Shown: one piece after another, positions 1-7,126 of the stretch
How positions within the stretch are numbered: the stretch's first letter is position 1
Layout: each line of letters begins with the position of its first letter
Assembly (NCBI GenBank): GCA_026770585.1
Contig: MU646411.1
Span: 602,015-612,995 of the forward strand
Source: Baffinella frigidus
Lineage: Eukaryota > Cryptophyceae > Cryptomonadales > Baffinellaceae
Length of the DNA: 10,981 nt
Direction: 5' to 3'
Made by a program: the position numbers and the translations under genes
The notes under the pieces: generated by a model
The model's input: the letters and a program-made list of their open reading frames with translations, nothing else
Databases searched by the model: none
Told to the model about the DNA's origin: nothing

Positions 1-16
1 GGGGGGGGGGGGGGGG
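1..16. repeat. Poly-G run at the window start
   Basis: Sixteen consecutive G. The window also ends in eight G. These may mark assembly or read ends. Confidence 0.95.
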
Positions 17-211
17 TCCTAGTAACAAAGGTCTCTCTCTCTGCCGGTACATGGATATCCGGGCTACAAGAACACCCTCGGTCGAGCCCCGGTCAGTGTC
101 TGATTTCTTAATTAGTACCTGTCGGTTGACAAAACGCGAGTTTTGCAAAGGTTACTCGAAGTTTAGGTATTACCGAGCAAGGTACAAACTGTTTGTTTGG
201 TGTGTGGACCT

Positions 212-745
212 TGATAAATTAAGGGCCGCACACCGAAGGGGTTTTCTGCGGGCCTTAAATCTAAGGACCGCACACACCTGTGTTTCGCGGACCTCAGCAA
301 AATTTAAGGACCGCACACCCACCGCGAAAAAACATGGCCCAACATCGGAGAATGGAGCTAGCGAATTTTCGGACCGAAAAAAGTGCCAACATTTCCGGGG
401 AAACTGATTTCTCGAACCAACGAGTTGAGCGCGTGCCTTGATTTTGCTGGATTTAAGGTCCACATTTCAGGTCCGAACCGACCGAGTTGATCACGTGCCG
501 CCTCAATTGCACTAACTTGTTTCAGGTCCACCACCCACCGCTTCTGTGAGCCTCGGTCGGACAGGTGACGAGCCTCGGTGATTGATGAATGAAGGTATGT
601 TTGGTCTTGCTTGTGCGTAGGGCCTTAGCCTCTGCGGCCTCTCTCCTCCCAAGCGGGGTCTCATCTGGTAGCTTCTGCGGGCCTTACTTTTCAGGACCGC
701 ATACCGAATGCTTTCTTTGCGGGCCTTAAGTTTAAGGCCCGCACA
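212..745. repeat. Cluster of short hairpins built on TGCGGGCCTTAA
   Basis: Three near-identical 28-base palindromic units occur at about 247-274, 676-703 and 718-745; the last is a perfect 12-bp stem (TGCGGGCCTTAA, GT, TTAAGGCCCGCA). Single halves such as TTAAGGGCCGCACACC and TTTAAGGACCGCACACC lie near 219 and 304. Nothing coding is evident; the open frames over 51-463 lack motifs. Confidence 0.75.
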
Positions 746-780
746 ACGACGGGTTTCAAAAGCCGTACCTTAATTTCGAG

Positions 781-810
781 TAACCCCTGTAGGTTTGACT
801 ACAGGGGTTA
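781..810. repeat. 30-bp perfect inverted repeat of back-to-back MITE termini
   Basis: TAACCCCTGTA (781-791) and TACAGGGGTTA (800-810) are perfect reverse complements around GGTTTGAC. The termini face outward relative to those of the complete TACAGGGGTACC elements. Confidence 0.8.
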
Positions 811-1100
811 AAATTAAAAAAACATAGGCCCCAAATCCGGTCCAGGTTCTTCAGTTCTGTGTTTTTGCAACCCAGATATCACTGCCAGCCAAAAGTTTCT
901 GCTAGAGTCAACCCCCACGAACGTGTCTACTCGAGACACAGCCATGGCCCTGTGCCGTAGTGAAATACACCAGTCACGTCCAATGGATATACACCCGCCA
1001 CGTCCAATTCGCGGCCAGTTCTTTACTTGAGGGCCAGTTGCCTTGAGGCAAAAACTTCTCGCTAGCAGGGCCACCCTGGAGGGGACTGGCGGCCAATCTA
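811..1100. other. Intergenic, nothing firm
   Basis: CACGTCCAAT occurs twice (near 976 and 998). The minus-strand frame at 814-1074 has no recognisable motifs. Confidence 0.45.
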
Positions 1101-1267
1101 ATCCCGCCAGGTATTTGATTTAAATGCTTTGGAGTTCCCCGAATCAACGAAATTTACTACACAATTGGCCAAATCAGTCGTGTCCAGCCCTGGACGTGAC
1201 CAATTGTGTGGTAAATTTCATGTATTCGGGGAACTCCCAACCATTTAAAACAAATACCTGGCGGGAT
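1101..1267. mobile_element. Inverted repeat with ACGAAATTTACTACACA core, copy A, 68-bp arms
   Basis: The left arm 1101-1168 (ATCCCGCCAGGTATTTGATT ... ACACAATTGG) and right arm 1200-1267 are reverse complements with about ten mismatches. The 31-bp centre contains GTCCAG/CTGGAC. The core is shared with the elements at 4620 and 4748, but the outer 45 bases of the arms are not. No ORF. Confidence 0.85.
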
Positions 1268-1362
1268 GAAATCCCGAATAACCCTTTATCCCAAAAGTTG
1301 ACAGGATTTGTACCACTAAAATACTTATAAGACCGTTTTGTACCAGATCCATTCATCACGGG

Positions 1363-1439
1363 GGACTGAGATCTCAGTCCATTCCAAGGGGAGTTGACTT
1401 AAGAATGCTCAAAATACCCCCACCCTGCCTCCAGGGTGG
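1363..1439. repeat. Perfect 18-bp palindrome and a nearby hairpin
   Basis: GGACTGAGATCTCAGTCC (1363-1380) equals its reverse complement. CCACCCTG and CAGGGTGG (1420-1427 and 1432-1439) form an 8-bp stem with a 4-base loop. Confidence 0.85.
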
Positions 1440-1727
1440 TATTAAATCAGAATCGCGCCTGCATTGGGGACTTCTGTCTGGGGGTATCCTTTACAAAGCA
1501 ACAAATTTAAAACTTCTGGCGTAATCAATGGAACATCTCGAACAAAAAGCCTTCTGTTTTCCGGTTCAAATTTTTTTTCCCCTGATTGGCTACTTCTGGA
1601 AAGAGATCCGAAAACATGAATTTATTTTGATAGTACCCGTCATCACGTTTTTTCGGAATGATTCGTGAGAAGAGATTTTAATTTGCACGGGCGGTCGCGC
1701 CAAACGGGAAGGGTCGCTTCGAGTCAG
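1440..1727. other. Intergenic, nothing recognised
   Basis: AT-rich in part; no coding-like frame or repeat beyond a GGGGGTATCC segment near 1480 that could pair with ATACCCCC near 1414. Confidence 0.5.
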
Positions 1728-1849
1728 TACAGGGGCTACCTTGCTCATAAGAAACCGCCACCCCCGTAGGAACACAGTAGGGCCTTAAGCATAGTCCTAC
1801 TGTAGGGTCTTAGGGGGGGGCGGTTTCTTATGAGCGAGGTACCCCTGTA
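1728..1849. mobile_element. MITE-like palindrome, TACAGGGGTACC family, 122 bp
   Basis: TACAGGGGCTACCTTGCTCA at 1728 pairs with TGAGCGAGGTACCCCTGTA ending at 1849. The inner arms TAAGAAACCGCC and GGCGGTTTCTTA are perfect, and the centre (GTAGGAACACAGTAGGG and CCTACTGTAGGGTCTTAG) is also largely self-complementary, so the whole unit can fold into one hairpin. No ORF. Confidence 0.87.
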
Positions 1850-2385
1850 GTCCACCTACACACGAGCTTCCCTATCGCGAGGTCTGCAGTCAACCTGTGA
1901 CTCGAGATGTTGGGAACCAATTAAAGGTCCCAAAGGTCGGGACTCAGGTCAGCCCGGATGGTCGGGTTAACGAGGAATTTTTCGAGACCAGGTCGGGGGT
2001 TCGGGGTACGAAAAAACGTGAAAATGACTGGTTTTATGACATGATATGGGTGGGGGTCACGATCTTGTCATCAAATTCATGCGTCAGATATCACAAATTT
2101 TTAGATGGATGTGAAAATCAATGCGAATTTTCGATTTTTTCGACCCCCCATTTTTCTCACCCAAAATCTACAATACCCCTGTACAGGAGTACGGTTGTTG
2201 ACTTTTGAAAACCACAGCCCGTGGGGTGAATTGACTTTTGGCGACTCCTTCGAGGACTCTGGCGTGGAAGGTTATGGGTTCTTGCAACCCAGCTATCCCT
2301 GTAGCCCTGTAGTTCGATCAGTTTGATCAGTTCGTAGGATACAGAGATTCCTCTGGTCGGAGTGCACCAGAGCGCGCAAAAGAGC
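1850..2385. other. Intergenic, nothing firm apart from short terminus-like motifs
   Basis: An open frame at 1897-2208 has no recognisable motifs. Partial terminus-like sequences (TATCCCTGTAGCCCTGTAG) occur near 2294-2313, and GATCAGTTTGATCAG lies near 2317. Confidence 0.45.
2175..2190. repeat. Back-to-back MITE termini with shared TA
   Basis: ACCCCTGTACAGGAGT is a right-type terminus (ACCCCTGTA) fused to a left-type terminus (TACAGGAGT) through a common TA, without an element between. Confidence 0.5.
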
Positions 2386-2562
2386 ACAGGGGTGCCTTGC
2401 TCATATCCCTCAAGTGCCCAGGCCCCCAAATTTGCAGGACAAGAGGTCCTAGGCAGGTCCTAGGGCCCTACGGTAGGGTGTATGAGCCTACTGGCCACTT
2501 AAGGGATAGGCCTACTGTAGGGTCCTACGGGGAGGCGCTTTCTTTGAGCGAGGTACCCCTGT
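2386..2562. mobile_element. Degenerate MITE, TACAGGGGTACC family
   Basis: The left end ACAGGGGTGCCTTGCTCAT and right end TTGAGCGAGGTACCCCTGT match the family termini. The centre has several TAGGGTCCTA/TAGGACC-type complementary pieces (AAGAGGTCCTAGG, CCTACTGTAGGGTCCTA). The arms have diverged more than in the other copies. Confidence 0.7.
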
Positions 2563-3144
2563 GGCGCCAGCGCCCTGTCCATCGCTCTTTGCCAACTGTC
2601 CTCTCTGAGTCGGCAGTGATCTTGCTGGTCTGGTCAAATAGAATATTTAGAGGATAAACACGCTCCTTGGGGCATGAACGTCCTACGAAGATCGTTGATT
2701 TCGTTGATTTGACGACACGAATTTTTCAAATTATTAGGTTCGAAACACCTTTTGACCATCACTATTTCCTTGAGTTCCAAAAACGGATTATTTTGAGGCG
2801 TTAAAATATATTAAATTGATTTACATTTTCATTCTATTCTCATCACAATGTCGGCTCTCTCCCTCTTGCTCCCGCTCCCCTTTTCCCAACAACCTGCAAC
2901 CGGGTGTTTGTCCGTGTCTGGTGTTGTGTGACTGATCGCGCTGTAGTCGCTTGAGCGGGACCCCCCAGTGCCCGGCAAGAAAGGATCTCAATTCTCCTGT
3001 TTTCTCCCCACCCCCCCGCACCAACTCCTTCCAACAGCTCTGTGCGACTGAGCGCGACGGCGAATTACTGAAAGGGCGCTGGCATGTGCAGGTTCGAGAT
3101 CCTCATGTGCTCCACCATGCAGGTGAACTCCCCTTACAGATGCA
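2563..3144. other. Intergenic to GC-rich transition, nothing firm
   Basis: AT-rich to about 2840, then GC-rich with pyrimidine runs (CTCTCTCCCTCTTGCTCCCG). Short open frames on both strands have no motifs. No RNA gene recognised. Confidence 0.4.
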
Positions 3145-3380
3145 CATAACCCCGCCCGCCCGATCTGGAACAGCACTCTCTTGGCGCTGCCTGCAAGAGC
3201 CTTGCAGAGGAGGCCGTCTGCGGGCTAGGACGCATCCTGGATGCATCTCCCCGACTCTTCCCGGGGCGGACCACTGAAAGAATCCGCACGCTGGAATCTG
3301 TCCACTCGAATCGCAACGACAGACTGCTCCCTCCGAATGGTGGCATGATGCCTGGGCCCCGGGGACGCAGGAATGCATGA
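3145..3380 (+). other. GC-rich open segment, possible exon, product unknown
   Basis: One + frame stays open from about 3147 to the TGA at 3378-3380 without an early ATG. It includes LEQHSLGAACKSLAEEAVCG, which looks helical and protein-like. Overlapping open frames exist on the minus strand too, as expected in GC-rich DNA, so the strand is uncertain. No motif is recognised. Confidence 0.22.
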
Positions 3381-3558
3381 ACCACACCATGGACACCAAG
3401 ATGCGGGACCTTCCTGCTCCGTGCGTGCCCCCCCCCTCCCCCCCAACCCTCGTCCATGAGTCCGCGCAGCGCTGTCCTCCGAGGCCCCTCGCGCATCGCC
3501 AACCGCCCCAGCCGAACCCCCTCAACCAAGAAAGCATCTTCTTTTCCGTTGTCCTGGT

Positions 3559-3642
3559 CAGCTGAGCGTGCTTTCCGTGAATTTGATGCTCTGAATCACG
3601 GGAGCGTGTGCAGTGCCTCTATCCGCAAGCGCCCTGTCCCAG
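3559..3642 (+). other. Possible exon with a degenerate EF-hand-like motif
   Basis: After a plausible acceptor (CCTGGTCAG at 3553-3561) the frame reads AERAFREFDALNHGSVCSAS followed by IRK. The helix-loop shape FREFD-ALNHG-S-V resembles an EF-hand loop: D at position 1, G at 6 and a hydrophobic residue at 8. It lacks the usual acidic residues at 3, 5 and 12, so calcium binding would be doubtful. No matching neighbouring exon is established. The resemblance may be chance. Confidence 0.22.
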
Positions 3643-3713
3643 AACTCTCATATGTGTCCCTGGACCCTGTGGGTCCTGCTGAATCCTCAATCCTCATGGG
3701 GGGGGATGCATGC

Positions 3714-3757
3714 TGGGTATTTTGTATCAATCACCTGGGTATTGTCTATCAATCGCT
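3714..3757. repeat. 22-bp tandem repeat, two copies
   Basis: TGGGTATTTTGTATCAATCA and TGGGTATTGTCTATCAATCG follow each other directly with few differences. Confidence 0.7.
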
Positions 3758-3797
3758 GTCTCGCTCGCTCGCTCGCTCTCGGAAAATTCATGATTAC

Positions 3798-3940
3798 GAG
3801 CCGGCTTGCACACCATGAACTAAATCATGATGTGACATATGAAGTGAACCATGAATTGACGTGACATGTGAACTAAATCATGAAATGACACAGGACGAGT
3901 GAACTAAATCACGATGTGACATACGAAGTAGATCCATGAA
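3798..3940. repeat. Degenerate tandem repeats around AACTAAATCATGATGTGACAT
   Basis: Units related to GTGAACTAAATCATGATGTG occur at about 3818, 3870 and 3900, separated by related CATGAA/GACATATGAAGT pieces. A further relative (GACCTAAATCGAGG...ATGACACAGG) appears right after the CT tract at 4223, so the microsatellite seems to have expanded within this array. Confidence 0.65.
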
Positions 3941-4000
3941 ACGGCACACGACAGTTTTCCCCTGTAGTCCCAGCTCAGTGCTTGTTCTTCAATCAAGTAA

Positions 4001-4190
4001 CTCTCTCTCTCTCTCTCTCTCTCTCGCTCTCGCTCTCGCTCTCTCTCGCTCTCGCTCGCTCTCTCTCTCGCTCTCGCTCTCGCTCTCGCTCTCGCTCTCT
4101 CTCGCTCTCGCGCTCTCGCTCTCTCTCTCTCTCTCGCTCTCGCTCTCTCTCGCTCTCGCTCGCTCGCTCTCTCTCTCTCTCTTTCTCTCG

Positions 4191-4222
<32 letters not shown>
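4001..4222. repeat. CT / CTCG microsatellite, 222 bp
   Basis: An almost pure CT dinucleotide tract with frequent CG replacing CT (CTCGCTCTCG). All six frames over it are open and give Ser-Leu/Arg-Glu runs, which are not genes. A smaller (CTCG)n tract lies at 3759-3780. Confidence 0.97.
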
Positions 4223-4250
4223 GACCTAAATCGAGGTGGAATGACACAGG

Positions 4251-4590
4251 GTGAAGACGGCATCGCTCGCGGGGGAGTACGCCGACCGGTAAAACCCCAC
4301 ACTATATCCACCCTTCTACGCCCCCCACACTATCTCCACCCTCTACGCCCCCCACACTATCTCCACCCTCTACGCCGAAGGGCTAGCATGTTCACAACAC
4401 TTGTCGGTTCTTTTTTCTTTCCCTCGGGAAAAGTCATTTCCCCCGCGGAATCGATGATGTGTTTCCTAAAGTGGCCGATTCCTGGTACACATGTGTGAAC
4501 TGGCCGCAATTCCCGATTTCCTTCGAGGCCGTGTGTGTAGTTGTTTTGGTGAAGACGGCATCGCTCGCGGGGGATTACGCCGACTGGTAA
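4251..4590. repeat. 42-bp direct repeat pair flanking a 27-28-bp minisatellite
   Basis: GTGAAGACGGCATCGCTCGC and the following 22 bases occur at 4251-4292 and again at 4549-4590 with two differences. Between them, from about 4295, three units of CCCCACACTATCTCCACCCT plus CTACGCC lie in tandem. The rest of the interval (4377-4548) is ordinary sequence with no recognised gene. Confidence 0.85.
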
Positions 4591-4607
4591 GCTCATCCGC
4601 AGAACTA

Positions 4608-4719
4608 ATTGAATTAAATGAATTTGGTTAACGAAATTTACTACACAGTTTCTTTACTACTACTAGTATGAGCGTTCTGTGTAGTAAATTTCGTTACCCA
4701 AATTCATTGAATTAAATGA
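4608..4719. mobile_element. Inverted repeat with ACGAAATTTACTACACA core, copy B, with 14-bp flanking direct repeat
   Basis: Arms 4620-4648 and 4677-4705 (GAATTTGGTTAACGAAATTT then ACTACACAG) are reverse complements with one mismatch. The centre is TTACTACTACTAGTATGAGC. ATTGAATTAAATGA occurs directly on both sides (4608-4621 and 4706-4719), a good candidate target-site duplication, although it overlaps the arm by two bases. No ORF. Confidence 0.82.
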
Positions 4720-4747
4720 TATCCCCGGATTCAAGCCCCACACAATC

Positions 4748-4888
4748 TTATCTCAGAGAATGTAATAATCAATGCCTTCCCTGCCAACGAAATTTACTAC
4801 ACAAATACTTCACTATTAGTAGTATGATCCAATTGTGTAGTAATTTTCGTCGGTAGAAAGCCGTTGATAAATATGTTCTCTCAGATAA
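4748..4888. mobile_element. Inverted repeat with ACGAAATTTACTACACA core, copy C
   Basis: The core at about 4788-4804 faces TTGTGTAGTAATTTTCGT on the other side. Outside the core the arms stay complementary, with more mismatches, out to TTATCTCAGAGAA and TTCTCTCAGATAA. These outer arms differ from those of the copies at 1101 and 4620. The centre is AT-rich (CACTATTAGTAGTATG) and resembles that of the 4620 copy. Confidence 0.75.
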
Positions 4889-5051
4889 AAATCTCCACCC
4901 TTGTTGGTATTGTCTGCCTCCCACCCTCCGAATTTGTCTTTTTTTGATCGTCTGGTCACTGTACCGAGGTGGGTCCGTCTTAACGCTCGTAAACTTTTGG
5001 ATCGCTCATCTCCAGGTCTGAGAGCAATAAAACGAAGAAGAATGTTGGCCG

Positions 5052-5254
5052 ACCCCTGATGTGCCACACGAGGCTACCTATGCGAACGGAATAAATGTCG
5101 ATTGTAAACGTGTGTAGTAATTTCCAGATGAAAAGCAGCGACTTTACACAGGTCCGACCGCTCAGCGGGCGGAAACGTGATCATTTGCCCACAAAACTTT
5201 AAAAGTCCGTTTTATTCTGTTCGCATGGGTAGCCTCGTGTGGTGTACCAGGGGT
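5052..5254. mobile_element. 203-bp inverted-repeat element with 44-bp arms
   Basis: The left arm (5052-5095, ACCCCTGATGTGCCACACGA then GGCTACCTATGCGAACGG) pairs with the right arm (5211-5254, reading TTTATTCTGTTCGCATGGGT onward) with a handful of mismatches. The interior carries a single half of the ACTACACA core (GTGTGTAGTAATTTCC near 5109). No ORF. Confidence 0.75.
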
Positions 5255-5570
5255 TATCAAGGGCTACCAGAAATCGGTAGCCTCGGGTAACAATCCGCCA
5301 GACCAGACCTAATCCACGGTTACGTTGTAGTAACCTGGGTGATGATAACTGACTCTTGGTAGGTGACCCTCTAGCATTTCCTGCTCTCGTGTCGCCTCCC
5401 CCCAGAATGCTTGACTCGGGAGGGAGGGTGGGTGAGCGAGTCGGAGTCTCGAGCAACAACTCAGATCCGTTGCATCCTTACGTGCCACATAATTTTTGGC
5501 TTGGCCAGTCGTTGTGTCCGTGTTAGAACCCTCTTTGCACGGATAAGCAGCCCCCCCCCCCTCGCCGAGC
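5255..5570. other. Intergenic, nothing firm
   Basis: A small palindrome GGTTACGTTGTAGTAACC lies near 5318, and a GGGCTACC/GGTAGCC pair lies near 5271. The minus-strand open frames here have no recognisable motifs. Confidence 0.45.
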
Positions 5571-5595
5571 ACCTCGCTCGAGCACCTCGCTCGGA
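5571..5595. repeat. Short tandem GAGCACCTCGCTC, two copies
   Basis: The 13-base unit is repeated directly, following a run of about ten C near 5550-5561. Confidence 0.7.
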
Positions 5596-5620
5596 GCAAT
5601 AATCGTTGCTGTCCGCTTTA

Positions 5621-5782
5621 ATAGGGTAACGACCTGAAAATGGGGTAGTTAGGCCTACGGCATTGCCTAGGACCTCCTACCGTAGGCCGAGACTTTTTGG
5701 TCCTAGGATCCCTCGGCCTACGGTAGGAGGTCCTAGGCAATGCCGTATGCCTAACTACCCCATTTCCAGGCCGTTAGCCTAT
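5621..5782. mobile_element. 162-bp palindromic MITE, TAACGGCCTGAAAATGGGG family, copy 1
   Basis: The core arms 5627-5691 and 5712-5776 are 65 bases each, nearly perfect reverse complements. They start TAACGACCTGAAAATGGGG and include TAGGACCTCCTACCGTAGGC. The pairing continues outward as ATAGGG/CCTAT to 5621 and 5782. The loop CTTTTTGGTCCTAGGATC matches the loop of the 7297 copy in reverse complement. Confidence 0.88.
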
Positions 5783-5830
5783 GAGCTTGCCGGGCGCCTC
5801 TCTGAACGCGTGGGTGGCGGCAGTGTCTGC

Positions 5831-6017
5831 ACCCTGAACCCTAAACCCTAAACCCTGAACCCTAAACCCTAAACCCTGAACCCTCAACCCTAAACCCCAA
5901 ACCCTAAACCTCAAACCCCAAACCCTAAACCCTAAACCCCAAACCCTGAACCCTGAACCCTAAGCCATAAATCATAAACCATAAACTCCAAGCCCTAAAC
6001 CCTAAACCCCGAACCCT
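5831..6017. repeat. Interstitial telomeric repeat tract, degenerate (CCCTAAA)n
   Basis: About 26 heptamers of CCCTAAA, CCCTGAA, CCCCAAA and related variants. The 3' part is more diverged (AGCCATAAATCATAAACCAT). It has the same strand orientation as the tract in ART intron 3. It is immediately followed by TCTACAG and exon-like sequence, the same arrangement as intron 3. Confidence 0.95.
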
Positions 6018-6023
6018 CTACAG

Positions 6024-6147
6024 TGGCACGCACACGAGCTCGAGCTCAATCTTCTCCTCGAGCAAGAAGCTCCTCAAGCATTACGAGCACAACCAGGGCA
6101 GCGGCATCAACTCTTTCCTCAAGAGGTGCTATTCGCTCCAAAGTTGA
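6024..6147 (+). CDS. Possible terminal exon or exon fragment, product unknown
   Basis: Directly after the telomeric tract, CTCTACAG could act as a 3' splice site. The following frame stays open for about 40 codons to TGA at 6145-6147. Its translation includes SSSSIFSSSKKLLKHYEHNQ and then GSGINSFLKR, with C or G mostly at third positions, as in the ART exons. AAGAG|GTGCTA at 6126 could instead be a donor. I do not recognise the protein, and no upstream exon is clear; the 47 bases between the MITE and the telomeric tract (5783-5830) are GC-rich but too short to judge. It may be an exon copy captured and multiplied in the array that follows. Confidence 0.35.
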
Positions 6148-6610
6148 CGGATTTGTACCACACGCCCAGAATGTCAACTCGAGAATAGTCCGCTAGCCAC
6201 TACGAGCACAACCAGGGCAGCGGCATCAACTCTTTCCTCAAGAGGTGCTTTCCCCACACACTGGGCTTCGAAGGAAATTTCGCCCAAAAATCCAAGGAAA
6301 GTTCCGCCGAAAATCGAAATCTCGACCGAAAATTGAAATTTCGACCGAAAAGCCAATAGAACACAACCAGGGCAGCGGCATCAACTCGTTCCTCAAGAGG
6401 TCCTTTTCGCTCCAAAGTTGACGGATTTGTACCACACGCCCAGAATGTCAACTCGAGAATAGTCCGCTAGCCACTACGAGCACAACCAGGGCAGCGGCAT
6501 CAACTCGTTCCTCAAGAGGTCCTTTTCGCTCCAAAGTCGACGGATTTGTACCACACGCCCATGACGTCAACTTGGGAATAGTCCGCTGGCTATTACAAAG
6601 TCAACCTGCA
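6079..6610 (+). repeat. 119-bp tandem array of an exon-like unit, four copies plus a fragment
   Basis: Each unit starts near CACTACGAGCACAACCAGGG, runs through GGCATCAACTC-TTCCTCAAGAGGT, and then through GTTGACGGATTTGTACCAC to AATAGTCCGCTAGC. Copies begin at about 6079, 6198, 6353 and 6472, with a decayed fifth start at about 6591. The spacing is 119 between copies 1-2 and 3-4, and 155 between 2-3, where about 105 bases of unrelated sequence interrupt the unit. Within the unit GTTGAC and GTCAAC form a small inverted pair. The first 48 bases read as protein without stops in copies 1, 2 and 4, so the array looks like a tandemly duplicated exon with flank. Confidence 0.85.
6251..6352. repeat. 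Interrupting segment with GAAATTTCGACCGAAAA repeats
   Basis: This segment separates copies 2 and 3 of the 119-bp array. It contains CGAAAATCGAAATCTCGACC followed by CGAAAATTGAAATTTCGACC, about a 20-base tandem duplication, and further GAAATTTCGCCC. The source is unknown. Confidence 0.6.
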
Positions 6611-6768
6611 CGTACTAATTTCAGAAAACAGACACCGACCGAGGCTCGACCAAGTGTGTTCATAGCCCGGATATCTCTGTACCGGACGAGAGAGCGCGAG
6701 GTATCCCTGTACTACCAACGCGGCCGCTAACCCCTTCCCTAACGCCCCCGCCCCCTATGCAGCTCGAA
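6611..6768. other. Spacer with degenerate MITE termini
   Basis: GATATCTCTGTA near 6669 and GAGGTATCCCTGTA near 6697 resemble the right terminus of the TACAGGGGTACC family without a matching left half. Nothing else is recognised. Confidence 0.45.
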
Positions 6769-6931
6769 CGTTTCGCACCTGTAAGCGAAGAATGAGGCGC
6801 AGCGTTAGGCGGGGGATCAGACGCGGCGTTAAGCTAGGAATCAGGGTTTGGTAGCGGGGCACGTTTCGCAGCTTTAAGCGAGAGATCAGGAGCGGCGTTA
6901 AGCGAGGAATCAGGGTTTGGGAGCGGGGCAC
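6769..6931. repeat. Two-level minisatellite, GCGGCGTTAAGCGAGGAATC units
   Basis: A basic unit of about 24 bases resembling GCGTTAAGCGAGGAATCAG recurs with substitutions. It sits inside a larger unit that begins CGTTTCGCA and ends TTTGG-AGCGGGGCA, present twice (about 6769-6861 and 6862-6930). The open frame across it on the minus strand is simply the repeat read in frame. Confidence 0.75.
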
Positions 6932-7126
6932 AGCTTGGCATGTGTCGCTGGGAGACATTTCGGCCCAACGGCGTGGGATAGACTGTGCCGGGTTAGGCGG
7001 CTGAATGGGAGGGGGGGGGGCTGCCCAGGTCGGGTGTGTGCGCGTGCTGTCTGGAGAGTAAATGAGGATGTATCAAACGAGAGTCCCATGTACGATTGTT
7101 GACTCAACTGGATAGGTTCTGTAGAA
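6932..7126. other. Short intergenic stretch, nothing recognised
   Basis: Contains a run of G near 7011-7020 and no coding-like frame or repeat that I can support. Confidence 0.5.

Noticed and set aside
51-463. Overlapping 118- and 97-codon frames on opposite strands
   Set aside because: They span the GCGGGCCTTAA hairpins and show no recognisable motif.
3103-3537. 144-codon minus-strand frame
   Set aside because: Gly/Arg/Cys-rich with no motif, and overlapping open frames in other registers; GC-rich composition explains it.
3904-4311. Open frames rich in Arg-Glu or Ser-Leu on both strands
   Set aside because: Direct result of the CT/CTCG microsatellite; every frame is open.
6200-6451. 83-codon minus-strand frame
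   Set aside because: Antisense of the 119-bp array and the GAAATTTCG repeats.
6755-6958. 67-codon minus-strand frame with repeated LIPRLTPRLI
   Set aside because: It is the minisatellite at 6769-6931 read in frame.
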